Shown here: piece by piece, positions 35,950 through 45,999 of the stretch
How positions within the stretch are numbered: position 1 is the first letter of the stretch
How the letters are laid out: each line of letters begins with the position of its first letter
DNA from: Metabacillus sp. KUDC1714
GTDB lineage: Bacteria > Bacillota > Bacilli > Bacillales > Bacillaceae
DNA length: 64,000 nt
Assembly: GCF_014217835.1 (NCBI RefSeq)
Contig: NZ_CP055263.1
Location: 2,731,501-2,795,500, forward strand
Direction of reading: 5' to 3'
Notes under the pieces: model-generated
The model's input: the letters and a program-made list of their open reading frames with translations, nothing else
Told to the model about the DNA's origin: nothing
Database searches by the model: none
Program-made: the position numbers and the translations under genes

Positions 35950-37122
35950 ATGCGTGAGGTTGTCATAACGGCTGCGGTAAGGACACCTATCGGTTTATTT
36001 GGTGGCGCTTTCAAGGAGTTGTTGCCTTCTCAATTAGTGGTACCTGTATTAGATGAGGTTGTTAAAAGAAGTAAGCTAAAAAAGCAAGAGGTAGAGGAAG
36101 TTATTCTAGGTCATTGTATTCAACGAACAGATGAACCAAATACTGCACGTACGTCAGCGCTTTTAGCGGATTTTCCTGACAAAACAACAGGTTACACCAT
36201 CCAAAGACAATGTGCATCAGGACTACAAGCAATCATATCTGCTGCAATGCAAATTCAAACTGGCCACTCCAATATCGTGATCGCGGGTGGAGTGGAAGCA
36301 ATGAGTTCAAGTCCTTATTTACTTAAGCAGCACCGTTTTGGCTCTCGGCTTCAGCATGGACAGGTAACTGATAGTGTATGGGAGATATTGGAAGATCCGA
36401 TCCATCATATTATGATGGGTGAAACAGCGGAAAATGTTGCAGAGGAATTTACGATTTCGAGAGAAGAGCAAGATGAACTTGCTTTAACAAGTCAAAATCG
36501 TGCGTTAGCTGCAATTAATAATGGAAACTTTACAGAAGAAATTCTCCCGATTACAGTAAGATCTAGAAAGGGAGAGGTAATTGTTTCTCAAGATGAAGGT
36601 CCTAGAAAGGTAACGAGTGAAAAGCTTGCATCATTACCTACTATTTTTAAAGAAAATGGAACCGTTACAGCAGGAAATGCTTCATCTCTAAATGACGGGG
36701 CAGCAGCGCTAGTGTTAATGGCGAGAGAAGAGGCTGAAAATAGAGGATTGCCTATTTTAGCGAAGATTTCAAATTATTCAGTTGCTGGAGTCGATCCAAA
36801 GGTTATGGGGATTGGCCCTGTTCCTGCAATTCAAAAGGGGCTAAATTCGTTAAATTGGACGATTGATGATTTGGACGTAATTGAAATCAATGAGGCCTTT
36901 GCCGCACAGTATTTAGCTGTTGAAAAACAGTTGAATTTAAATCGAGAAAAGGTCAATGTGAATGGTAGTGGTATCAGTCTAGGGCATCCAATTGGTTGTA
37001 CAGGATCCCGAATTGTTGTAAGTCTTTTACATGAAATGAAACGACAAAATGTGAAAAAAGGCCTTGCTTCCCTTTGTGTTGGTGGAGGGATTGGTGTCGC
37101 TTTGTTTGTTGAAAGAGGGTAG
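35950..37122 (+). CDS. yhfS: Acetyl-CoA acetyltransferase (thiolase)
   Basis: A 390-residue thiolase. The nucleophile Cys88 is in QRQCASGLQAI, the NEAFAAQ box and GHPIGCTGSRI histidine follow, and the second cysteine lies in SLCVGGGIG. It condenses or cleaves acyl-CoA. YhfS of the B. subtilis yhf region is the likely counterpart, though its order relative to sipV differs. The start is ATG 35950, after AAGGGGGATGGG. It is a single gene with a terminator shared with the convergent MFS gene. Confidence 0.88.
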   Translation: MREVVITAAVRTPIGLFGGAFKELLPSQLVVPVLDEVVKRSKLKKQEVEEVILGHCIQRTDEPNTARTSALLADFPDKTTGYTIQRQCASGLQAIISAAMQIQTGHSNIVIAGGVEAMSSSPYLLKQHRFGSRLQHGQVTDSVWEILEDPIHHIMMGETAENVAEEFTISREEQDELALTSQNRALAAINNGNFTEEILPITVRSRKGEVIVSQDEGPRKVTSEKLASLPTIFKENGTVTAGNASSLNDGAAALVLMAREEAENRGLPILAKISNYSVAGVDPKVMGIGPVPAIQKGLNSLNWTIDDLDVIEINEAFAAQYLAVEKQLNLNREKVNVNGSGISLGHPIGCTGSRIVVSLLHEMKRQNVKKGLASLCVGGGIGVALFVERG

Positions 37123-37130
37123 GAAACATA

Positions 37131-37150
37131 AGGCTGGCGTTCATGTCAGC
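37131..37150. terminator. Hairpin between convergent yhfS and the MFS gene
   Basis: GGCTG(A/G)-type arms: GGCTG at 37131-37135 and CAGCC at 37146-37150, followed by TCTTTGTAT. The stop codon of the minus-strand gene lies inside the right arm. Confidence 0.6.
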
Positions 37151-38282
37151 CTCTTTGTATTAGATGATTTTTAGTAAATAAAAGTAAGATAAAAGCCAAT
37201 CCAAATAAAATGGAAAATAAAGAAATGACGCTTTGGAAGGATAAAACATTTGCAACGATTGGCCCGAGACTTGCCCCTATTAGTAATGTAAAGGAGTATA
37301 GAGAGATTGCAGCCGCTCGTTTTTTAGCAGCCGCTTCTCCAATAAATGTAATAAGAGAAGGGATGAAGACAGCGATTGCCGATACATATAAGGTAGACAG
37401 TAAAGTGATCATAACAAGATTATTTGTTAGTAACATCAATAAAAGTGAAATGATAATAATAGACAAGCAGATAAGAAGCATCTTTTTAGCTTTATGCTTT
37501 TTTAGCCAGTTTCCGCATAATAAGGATAGGGGTGTCCCAACCAAACCTATACATCTACTATAAAAAAGTGCTTCTTCTTCCCCAGTATAGTGCTGGGCTA
37601 ATTCATCATAAAAAGCAACAAAGGACATTAAAGTAACAAAGGTGATGGATAATCCTAAAATAATGGAGGGCTGTAGCAGTTTGCTAGAAAAAATAGACGT
37701 TTCTTTTGAAGAGCTCTTGGTAAAAGAGTGGGGAACCGAAGGAAGTGTAAATAATGTGCTAAAAGCTAGAAGAATATAAATACAACCAAGAAAATAAAAA
37801 ATCCCTCTCCAATCATAAGCAGCTACCAAAGAAGAACTGATTAGCTGACCAAGGATACCCGCCATTAAAAATCCCATGTTGATAACTGCAATGACAAAGG
37901 ATCTGCGGTTTGCATGAAATACATCAAAGCAATATGCATAGGCAACGGGTGCAAAACTACCTAATACATAGCCTTGGAAACTTCTTATAAGATAAAAGCT
38001 TAATAATGAATTGGAAAAAGTAATAACAAATGTTAAGAGGCTAGAAGCAAGCATTCCGAAAAATAACACTCTCTTCTTTGAGAAGTATTCAGAAATAGGA
38101 CCAAAGCTTAAAAGACCTAGAGCGTAACAAAATGTAAATAATGTACTTGAAAATATAACCTCTTCATATGTAATTGATAATCCTTCTGCAACAGCTGAGT
38201 AAATTGGAATGAGCAAATAAATATTGCTTGCCACACTAGTCGCTGCAATCCACATAAACAAGTCAATGGCTCGATTTTTCAT
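37146..38282 (-). CDS. MFS transporter
   Basis: A 378-residue major facilitator with about twelve hydrophobic segments and no long soluble domain. The cytoplasmic loop GPISEYFSKKRVLFFGM between segments 2 and 3 is the MFS motif. The start is ATG 38282 (minus strand), with AGGAGGTG eight bases upstream; the open frame continues 24 codons further without a ribosome site. The substrate is unknown; the general form resembles drug or metabolite exporters. Confidence 0.88.
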   Translation of the reverse strand: MKNRAIDLFMWIAATSVASNIYLLIPIYSAVAEGLSITYEEVIFSSTLFTFCYALGLLSFGPISEYFSKKRVLFFGMLASSLLTFVITFSNSLLSFYLIRSFQGYVLGSFAPVAYAYCFDVFHANRRSFVIAVINMGFLMAGILGQLISSSLVAAYDWRGIFYFLGCIYILLAFSTLFTLPSVPHSFTKSSSKETSIFSSKLLQPSIILGLSITFVTLMSFVAFYDELAQHYTGEEEALFYSRCIGLVGTPLSLLCGNWLKKHKAKKMLLICLSIIIISLLLMLLTNNLVMITLLSTLYVSAIAVFIPSLITFIGEAAAKKRAAAISLYSFTLLIGASLGPIVANVLSFQSVISLFSILFGLAFILLLFTKNHLIQRG

Positions 38283-38467
38283 GAAACTCACCTCCTCATA
38301 TATCATTATGTTTATTTTAAAGAATCTGTGTTTTATCCATACAAAACTTGGCATGTCCTATAAATAGAATTTCGCTTAAAAGTAAAGTAAAATATAAATA
38401 AAGATGTAGAAATAAATCACACATTGTTGCCACACTATTTTAGTTGTGGTATTTCTTTTTTAATATA

Positions 38468-38647
38468 GGTTCTGTTAAAGCGCACTGTTGATTTTTGCAC
38501 TTGTTGATTGGAACGGATACGTGAGACTCCTGCTTAGAGTGCGAGTCCAAGGGATACCCTGCAGGTGCAAAGCACCGAGGAGGCTCCCGGACCGCCCGCA
38601 AAAAGCGAACGCCAAAGCGTATATCAACAACCAAGTTTAACAGCGCC
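38468..38647. repeat. MITE-like repeat B, full-length copy, upstream of addB
   Basis: 180 bases bounded by GGTTCTGTTAAA and the inverted TTTAACAGCGCC. The interior, with GTTGATTGGAACGGATACG and AAGCGAACGCCAAAGCGT, is non-coding and relatively GC-rich. The copy at 54112 is the same element with an internal deletion. It ends 28 bases before the addB start. The rest of the 38283-38675 gap shows no gene. Confidence 0.75.
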
Positions 38648-38675
38648 TAAATAAAAACGTTAGTGGGGAATAAAC

Positions 38676-41600
38676 GTGAGCATTCAATTTATTCTAGGGC
38701 GTTCAGGGAGCGGGAAAACTGAAGCCATCTTAAATGAAATAAGAAACAAGCTATTTGAAGAACCAATCGGCCGTCCAATCATTTACCTTGTACCAGATCA
38801 AATGACGTTTGGGGCAGAGTATGAATTAATAAAGACACCGAATTTAGGTGGAATGATCCGTGCGCAAACGTTTAGTTTTAGTAGGTTAGCATGGAGAATT
38901 CTCCAGGAAACAGGTGGGATGACTCGTCATCATCTTTCAAGCACAGGCATTCAGATGATGTTACGAAAGCTAGTTGAACAATATAAGCAGGAATTTAAAG
39001 TGTTCACGAAGGCTAGTGATAAGAACGGTTTTATCCAGCAACTTGAAGCTATGCTGACTGAATTTAAACGTTATTGTTTATCACCACAAGAGTTAGATGA
39101 ATACTTGGCAGGTGCTACAACGGAATTAGATAAAAAGTCATTAACAGACAAGCTTCATGATATGGCATTACTTTATAAACAGTTAGAAATTGAACTTAGT
39201 AATCAATATGTAGACTCAGAGGATTATTTACACTTGCTTGCTGAAAAGGTACAGGAGTCAGACTATTTGCGATCAGCGGATATTTATATTGATGGTTTTC
39301 ATAGCTTTACTCCTCAGGAATACGAGGTTGTTGCAGCTTTAATGAAAAATGCAGCAAATGTGAAAATAGCCCTTACAGCTGATAAGCCATATGAAGAGCA
39401 TTTACCTCATGAGTTACATTTATTTCATATGACTGGAAAAACTTACAATAAAATTCTAAAAGCTGCTTTAGAAGCGGGGAAAGAAGTTGACGAGCCAATC
39501 GTATTGCGAGAGCAGCATCGATTTACTGGTAATCTCTCTCTCGGGCATTTAGAGAAATTTTATGATACTAGACCAACTAGTGTTTATGAGAAAAAAACTA
39601 GCTTGACAATCTTTCAAGCGGCAAATCGTCGTTCAGAAGTAGAAGGAATTGCACGACAAATTCATACACTCATCAGACAGGGAAGCTATCGTTATCGTGA
39701 TCTAGCATTACTTATCCGCAATGCAAACGATTATCGTGACGTGATTGAACAAGTGTTTCGTGATTATGAGATACCGTTTTTTATCGATCAAAAGCAATCT
39801 ATGCTTAACCATCCATTAGTTGAATTCATTCGTTCTACTTTAGAGATCATTAATGGGCATTGGCGTCATGAGGCGGTTTTCCGAGCTGTAAAAACAGAGT
39901 TGCTATTTCCATTTGAGATGAAAAGGCAAGTAATGCGTGAGGAAATGGACTTATTAGAAAACTATTGTTTATCATATGGTATTCAAGGTTCTAAGTGGAC
40001 AAAGGATGAAAAATGGCACTATCGACGATTTTATTCACTTGACGATGACTTTGTTGTGACAGATGAAGAAAAGCAGATGGAGGACAAGCTTAACCAACTT
40101 CGTTCTATTGTTGTTAAGCCGATCTTAGCTTTACAAAAAAGAATAAAACGCAGCAAAACAGGAAGGGATCTTGCTCAAAGTTTGTATCTTTATTTAGAAG
40201 AATTACAAATACCTGAAAAAATAGAGAGTCTTCGTATTAACGCTGAAGAAAAGGGCCTTTTATTAGAGGCGAGGGAGCATGATCAAGTATGGCAGGCAGT
40301 GATCAACTTATTAGATGAATTTGTTGAAATGCTTTCAGATGAAAATGTTTCCTTGAAATTGTTTGCTGAAATTCTTGAAACAGGGCTTGAATCTATGAAG
40401 TTTTCATTAGTCCCACCAGCAATTGATCAAGTATTAATTGCTGATCTTGAAAAATCTAGATTCTTCCATGTGAAGTGCTCATTTATCGTAGGAGTAAATG
40501 ACGGTGTGATTCCGGCAAGACCGAAAGAGGAAGGGATTTTAACAGAGGATGACCGTGAAGCACTGCATTTTCAAGGCATAAATCTTGCGCCAACAGCAAG
40601 ACAGCAGCTTCTTGATGAGAACTTTACAATTTATATGGCTTTGTCTAGTCCATCTGAACATCTTTATTTATCTTACCCAATGGCAGATGATGAGGGTAAA
40701 GCATTGCTTCCTTCTGTTATTGTTAAACGGATTGAAGAGATGTTTCCAAAGGTTGAAAAACAACGACTTTTAAATGAGCCTGAACAGCTATCTTTAGAAG
40801 AGCAGCTTTCATTTATTGTGAATAAGAATGTAACCTTATCCTATATTACGTCACAGCTACAATCATGGAAGCGCGGGTATCCAGTTCATCCAATTTGGTG
40901 GGATGCCTATAATCACTTTATAACATCGGAATATCAACTGCTAACCAAAAGGGTATTAAGCAGTCTATCCTATCAAAATAAGCCAGAGCAATTAGAAACA
41001 TCCGTAAGCCGTGAGCTATATGGTGAGCATATTCAAGGAAGTGTCTCGCGAATGGAGCAATTTAATAGCTGCGCATTCTCACACTTTGCCTCACACGGCT
41101 TAAAGCTGAAAGAGAGAAAATTTTTCAAGCTAGAAGCACCTGATATCGGGCAAATGTTCCACTCAGCGTTAAAGCTAATATCTGATCGATTACAGCAGTT
41201 AAACCTAGACTGGAAGGAGCTAACGAAGGATCAATGTGAGCGGTTATCAAATGATGCAGTTGAAAAACTTGCCCCGCGCTTGCAAAGAGAGATCCTACTT
41301 AGTTCAAATCGATTTCATTATATTAAACATAAGCTGCAAAAAATTCTTGCTCGCGCTTCAGCTATTTTAAGTGAACACGCAAAGGCTAGTGGCTTTACAC
41401 CTGTTGGCTTAGAGCTTGCCTTTGGGAAGGGGGGCGAGCTTCCACCAATTCGTTTTACTCTTCCAAATGGCTGTACGATGGAGGTAGCTGGTAGGATTGA
41501 CCGAGTGGACAAAGCAACAGGATCAAACGGTGTCCTGCTGCGTATCGTTGACTACAAATCTAGTGATAAAAATGTTCAACTAACTGAGGTGTATTACGGA

Positions 41601-42167
41601 TTAGCCCTACAAATGCTTACTTATTTAGACGTCATTATCTCTAATTCAAGTATGTGGCTTGGAGAAAAAGCGACCCCTGCTGGTGTTTTATATTTCCATG
41701 TGCATGATCCGATGATTCAGGCAAATACAATGTTGTCAGAGGACAAGCTTGATGATGAGATTTTTAAAAAGTTTAAAATGAAGGGGTTATTGCTTGGAGA
41801 CGAGGAAGCAGTCCGTTTAATGGACAACAGTCTAAGTGAAGGAAGTACATCAAATATTATCGCAGCAGGCTTGAAAAAAGAAGGTGGATTCCGGGCAAAT
41901 TCGAGTGTAGCCAGTGAAGATGAATTCGATTTGTTAAGAAATCATGTCCGCTCTTCTTTTGAAAGAATCGGCACGAATATCACGGACGGAATCATTGATA
42001 TTAGTCCGTATAAGCTAAAGGACAAAATGCCATGCACGTTCTGTGAATATAAATCGGTTTGCCAATTTGATGAATCACTACAAGAAAATAATTTTAGAGT
42101 ATTAAAAAGTGAAAAAAATGAAGAGGTGTTAAAACGTATGAGAGAGGAGGTAAGAGGTGATGAGTGA
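38676..42167 (+). CDS. addB: ATP-dependent helicase/deoxyribonuclease subunit B
   Basis: A 1163-residue AddB, near the B. subtilis length. It works with AddA to resect double-strand breaks up to Chi. The N-terminal GRSGSGKTEAI nucleotide site, the C-terminal RecB-like nuclease core (LLRIVDYKSSDKNVQL) and the cysteines of the Fe-S staple (Cys804-type FNSCAFSHF and C-terminal CTFCEYKSVC) are visible. The start is GTG 38676, after GTGGGGA. It overlaps addA by eight bases. A repeat lies directly upstream. Confidence 0.96.
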   Translation: MSIQFILGRSGSGKTEAILNEIRNKLFEEPIGRPIIYLVPDQMTFGAEYELIKTPNLGGMIRAQTFSFSRLAWRILQETGGMTRHHLSSTGIQMMLRKLVEQYKQEFKVFTKASDKNGFIQQLEAMLTEFKRYCLSPQELDEYLAGATTELDKKSLTDKLHDMALLYKQLEIELSNQYVDSEDYLHLLAEKVQESDYLRSADIYIDGFHSFTPQEYEVVAALMKNAANVKIALTADKPYEEHLPHELHLFHMTGKTYNKILKAALEAGKEVDEPIVLREQHRFTGNLSLGHLEKFYDTRPTSVYEKKTSLTIFQAANRRSEVEGIARQIHTLIRQGSYRYRDLALLIRNANDYRDVIEQVFRDYEIPFFIDQKQSMLNHPLVEFIRSTLEIINGHWRHEAVFRAVKTELLFPFEMKRQVMREEMDLLENYCLSYGIQGSKWTKDEKWHYRRFYSLDDDFVVTDEEKQMEDKLNQLRSIVVKPILALQKRIKRSKTGRDLAQSLYLYLEELQIPEKIESLRINAEEKGLLLEAREHDQVWQAVINLLDEFVEMLSDENVSLKLFAEILETGLESMKFSLVPPAIDQVLIADLEKSRFFHVKCSFIVGVNDGVIPARPKEEGILTEDDREALHFQGINLAPTARQQLLDENFTIYMALSSPSEHLYLSYPMADDEGKALLPSVIVKRIEEMFPKVEKQRLLNEPEQLSLEEQLSFIVNKNVTLSYITSQLQSWKRGYPVHPIWWDAYNHFITSEYQLLTKRVLSSLSYQNKPEQLETSVSRELYGEHIQGSVSRMEQFNSCAFSHFASHGLKLKERKFFKLEAPDIGQMFHSALKLISDRLQQLNLDWKELTKDQCERLSNDAVEKLAPRLQREILLSSNRFHYIKHKLQKILARASAILSEHAKASGFTPVGLELAFGKGGELPPIRFTLPNGCTMEVAGRIDRVDKATGSNGVLLRIVDYKSSDKNVQLTEVYYGLALQMLTYLDVIISNSSMWLGEKATPAGVLYFHVHDPMIQANTMLSEDKLDDEIFKKFKMKGLLLGDEEAVRLMDNSLSEGSTSNIIAAGLKKEGGFRANSSVASEDEFDLLRNHVRSSFERIGTNITDGIIDISPYKLKDKMPCTFCEYKSVCQFDESLQENNFRVLKSEKNEEVLKRMREEVRGDE

Positions 42168-45100
42168 GATCATTTCAAAGCCTGAAAATAGTCAATGGAC
42201 AGATGATCAGTGGAAGGCGATTGTTGCAAGTGGACAGGACATTTTAGTCGCTGCAGCTGCGGGTTCTGGGAAAACGGCCGTTTTAGTTGAGCGGATCATT
42301 AGAAAAATACTTTCAAAAGAAAATCCCGTAGATGTCGATGCTTTACTCGTTGTGACGTTTACAAATGCGTCTGCAGCTGAAATGAGAAGCCGTATCGGAG
42401 AAGCGTTAGAAAAAGCATTAAAGGAAAATCCATCCTCTCTCCATTTACGTAGACAGCTAACATTATTAAACAAGGCATCGATCTCGACGTTGCATTCCTT
42501 CTGTTTGCAGGTAGTAAGGAAGTATTATTATTTAATCAATATTGATCCTAGCTTTCGAATAGCTGATCAAACCGAAGGCCAATTACTGATTGATGAAGTT
42601 CTTGATGAGATGTTTGAGGAGGAGTATAGTCGTGAGGACAATGTAGAGTTTTTTGACCTTGTTGATCGTTATACATCTGATCGAAATGATATTGAGCTAC
42701 AAACATTAATTCGAGAGCTTTACTTTTTTTCTAGATCGCATCCGACACCAAGTTTGTGGCTAGATCAGCTCACATCTATGTTTGATCTTGAAAATGCAGA
42801 GGATATTGAGTCATTACCCTTTGTTCAATATTTGCTGCAGGATATTGAAATGCAGCTATTAGGTGCAATGGATCAGCTTGAACAGGCAATGGAGCTAACA
42901 AAACGTCCGGCAGGTCCCGCACCTCGTGCAGAAAACCTAGTTGATGATTTAAAACAAGTTTCAGAGTTGTTGAGATTGAAAAATTCATGGGATGAACTTA
43001 GTGAGCAAATTAAGACGTTTAAATTATCTCGTGCAAAAACGGTTAAAGGTGATCAATATGATAAAGCCTTAACAGATCAAGTGACATCGTTACGAAATGC
43101 TGCAAAGAAACAAATTGAGCAGCTGCGCGATGAAATGTTTTCACGAACACTTAAGAATTACTTACAAGACTTTGATCAATTAAAGCCGGTTGTCACAAAG
43201 CTTGTTTCTCTTGTGAAACAATTCGCTGACCTTTATGAAGGCATGAAAAAAGAAAAAGGTATTGTAGATTTTGCAGATTTAGAGCATTATTGCCTACAAA
43301 TTTTACAAACAGAAGAAAATGGGCCAAGTGAAGCGGCATTATTTTATAAACAACAGTTTGTTGAAGTATTAGTGGATGAATATCAGGATACAAACCTTGT
43401 TCAAGAATCGATTTTAAAGTTAGTAACAAAGGATGAAGAAGCAACAGGGAATTTATTTATGGTTGGCGATGTAAAGCAATCAATCTATCGCTTCCGCCTA
43501 GCTGAGCCGTTTTTATTTTTAAGCAAGTACAAGCGATTTACACAAACAGCAGAACAAACAGGGATGCGGATTGATTTATCGAAAAATTTCCGAAGCAGAA
43601 CAGAAGTACTTGATGGAACAAACTATTTATTTAAACAAATCATGGGTGAGAAGGTTGGAGAGATTGTTTACGATCATGATGCAGAGTTAAAACTAGGCGC
43701 GACATATCCTGAAAGTGAACTTATGAAAACAGAGCTTTTGTTAATTGAACGAGGAAATGGTGAAGATGCTGAACAAGATGAAGAAACAGGAGTTTTTGAC
43801 GAACAAGAACTAGAAACCGTTCAGCTTGAAGCAAGACTTATGGCAAAAAAAACAAAGTCACTTATCGATCAACAGTTCCAAATTTATGATCGTGGTATCG
43901 ATGGTACTCGTGCTGTAACATATCGCGACATTGTAATTCTTCTTCGCTCGATGCCATGGGCACCGCAAATTATGGAAGAGTTTAAACAGGCGGGAATACC
44001 TGTCTATGCGAATCTTTCAAATGGCTATTTTGAAGCGACAGAGGTAGCGATTATGCTATCGTTGTTAAAAGTAATTGATAATCCTTTCCAGGACATTCCA
44101 TTAGCATCAGTGTTGCGATCTCCAGTTGTTGGTTTAGATGCAAACGAGCTAGCACACATACGTACTTTTGATAAAAAAGGAACGTATTTTGATGCTGTTA
44201 AAGCTTTATTAGAAAAAGGTTCAATAGAGAATCAAAACCTTTTCATTAAACTAAGCTCGTTTGTAGAGCTTTTACAAGGCTGGCGTGAGCAAGCAAGACA
44301 AGGATCTGTATCAGACTTAATATGGCAGCTATATCGTGATACAAAGTTTTTTGATTTTGTTGGTGGAATGCCTGGTGGTAAACAGCGTCAAGCAAATTTA
44401 CGTGCGCTATATGATCGTGCACGTCAATATGAAGCAACATCGTTTAGAGGCTTATTCAGGTTTTTACGCTTTATTGAACGAATGCAAGAGCGTGGTGATG
44501 ACCTTGGTGCAGCCCGTGCCCTTGGCGAGCAGGAGGATGTTGTCAGGTTAATGACAATTCATAGCAGTAAAGGTCTAGAGTTCCCTATCGTCTTTATTGC
44601 AGGGCTCTCGAAGCAGTTTAATATGATGGATCTTAATAAAAAATACTTGCTTGATAAGGAACTAGGATTTGGCACAAAATTGATCAATTCAAAATTACGT
44701 GTAAGCTACCCAACATTGCCTTATATCGCCCTTAAAAAGAAAATGCGAATGGAACTTCTCGCAGAAGAAATGCGTGTGCTATATGTTGCTTTGACGAGGG
44801 CAAAAGAGAAGCTTTATTTACTTGGAACATTGAAGGATCCTGATAAATCGATTGCTAATTGGCGAAATCACCTCTCTCATTCAGAGTGGTTATTACCAGA
44901 CTTCGAACGTGCGAAAGCGAAAACCTACTTAGACTGGATCGGACCTGCATTAATTCGTCATCAAGATTGTGTAATCCTTAGTGATGGGCAAATGTCTATA
45001 AGTGACGAAATCACAAAGCATCCTTCAAAATGGACAATTGAATCCGTGAAAAGTGAGGAGCTTCAAGAAACCTTTGAGGCTGAGCAGAAGTTTAATCAAG

Positions 45101-45879
45101 ATATTCTAGCGGCAATTAGTGAAGGTGAAACAGTAGCAATCGAAAGTGAACAAAAGCAACAGGTGAATGATCAATTAACATGGGTCTATCCTTACAAATC
45201 TGCCACACGAAATCGATCAAAGCAATCAGTATCCGAATTAAAAAGACAAAGAGAAATTCAAGATGAATATAGTGATCAGCAGCTGATTAGGAAGCAGGCA
45301 TCGCAAGCCCTTTTATATAATCGACCAAGCTTTATGCAAAGCAAGTCAATTTCAGCAGCTGAACGCGGAACAGCAATGCACACAGTTATGCAGCATTTGA
45401 CGCTTAGTGAGCCGATTAGGAAAGATGATGTGATAGATAAAGTTCAAGAGCTAGTTAGTAAAGAAGTTCTTACAAAGGAATTAGCTGAGGTTATTAATAT
45501 TTCTCAAATTGTTGAGTTTTTCTCTTCACCTATTGGAGCAAGACTCCTTCATGCTAAAAAGGTCTATCGCGAAGTACCATTTAGTTACGCGCTCGAAGCG
45601 GAGCAGCTGTATGATGATATGGAAAATGAGCCTGTCTTAGTACAAGGTGTGATTGATTGTTTATTTGAGGATGAGGAAGGTACTGTACTTTTGGATTATA
45701 AGACAGATACAATCAAAGGTCTTTTTCCTAACGGTATTGCTGATGCAGAACAGGTACTAAAAGATCGTTATCGTGTTCAAATTGATTTATATACAAAAGC
45801 AATTGAGGACATTATTCACCGACCTCTTACTGAAAAATATTTATTTTTCTTTGATGGCGGATATGTAATCGAGATGTAA
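42160..45879 (+). CDS. addA: ATP-dependent helicase/nuclease subunit A
   Basis: A 1239-residue UvrD-type helicase with a C-terminal nuclease. Walker A is AAAGSGKTAVLVERI, motif II VLVDEYQDTN, motif III GDVKQSIYRFRLAEP, late motifs MTIHSSKGLEFPIVF and VLYVALTRAKEKLYLLG, and the nuclease VLLDYKTDTI. The start is ATG 42160, after GAGGAGG; the GTG directly before it is an alternative. It is translationally coupled to addB. Confidence 0.96.
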   Translation: MSEIISKPENSQWTDDQWKAIVASGQDILVAAAAGSGKTAVLVERIIRKILSKENPVDVDALLVVTFTNASAAEMRSRIGEALEKALKENPSSLHLRRQLTLLNKASISTLHSFCLQVVRKYYYLINIDPSFRIADQTEGQLLIDEVLDEMFEEEYSREDNVEFFDLVDRYTSDRNDIELQTLIRELYFFSRSHPTPSLWLDQLTSMFDLENAEDIESLPFVQYLLQDIEMQLLGAMDQLEQAMELTKRPAGPAPRAENLVDDLKQVSELLRLKNSWDELSEQIKTFKLSRAKTVKGDQYDKALTDQVTSLRNAAKKQIEQLRDEMFSRTLKNYLQDFDQLKPVVTKLVSLVKQFADLYEGMKKEKGIVDFADLEHYCLQILQTEENGPSEAALFYKQQFVEVLVDEYQDTNLVQESILKLVTKDEEATGNLFMVGDVKQSIYRFRLAEPFLFLSKYKRFTQTAEQTGMRIDLSKNFRSRTEVLDGTNYLFKQIMGEKVGEIVYDHDAELKLGATYPESELMKTELLLIERGNGEDAEQDEETGVFDEQELETVQLEARLMAKKTKSLIDQQFQIYDRGIDGTRAVTYRDIVILLRSMPWAPQIMEEFKQAGIPVYANLSNGYFEATEVAIMLSLLKVIDNPFQDIPLASVLRSPVVGLDANELAHIRTFDKKGTYFDAVKALLEKGSIENQNLFIKLSSFVELLQGWREQARQGSVSDLIWQLYRDTKFFDFVGGMPGGKQRQANLRALYDRARQYEATSFRGLFRFLRFIERMQERGDDLGAARALGEQEDVVRLMTIHSSKGLEFPIVFIAGLSKQFNMMDLNKKYLLDKELGFGTKLINSKLRVSYPTLPYIALKKKMRMELLAEEMRVLYVALTRAKEKLYLLGTLKDPDKSIANWRNHLSHSEWLLPDFERAKAKTYLDWIGPALIRHQDCVILSDGQMSISDEITKHPSKWTIESVKSEELQETFEAEQKFNQDILAAISEGETVAIESEQKQQVNDQLTWVYPYKSATRNRSKQSVSELKRQREIQDEYSDQQLIRKQASQALLYNRPSFMQSKSISAAERGTAMHTVMQHLTLSEPIRKDDVIDKVQELVSKEVLTKELAEVINISQIVEFFSSPIGARLLHAKKVYREVPFSYALEAEQLYDDMENEPVLVQGVIDCLFEDEEGTVLLDYKTDTIKGLFPNGIADAEQVLKDRYRVQIDLYTKAIEDIIHRPLTEKYLFFFDGGYVIEM

Positions 45880-45903
45880 AAACGTTATTAGGAAGATTAG
45901 ATA

Positions 45904-45933
45904 AAAATAGAAGGCATAAAAGCCTTCTATTTT
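45904..45933. terminator. Terminator after addA
   Basis: A perfect 12-bp stem, AAAATAGAAGGC (45904-45915) against GCCTTCTATTTT (45922-45933). Confidence 0.85.
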
Positions 45934-45999
45934 GAAGTGTATAATTTCCTGAGGGTAGTCAAGTGCTTGCACATTTCAATTTGAAAGGATGTAGAACGA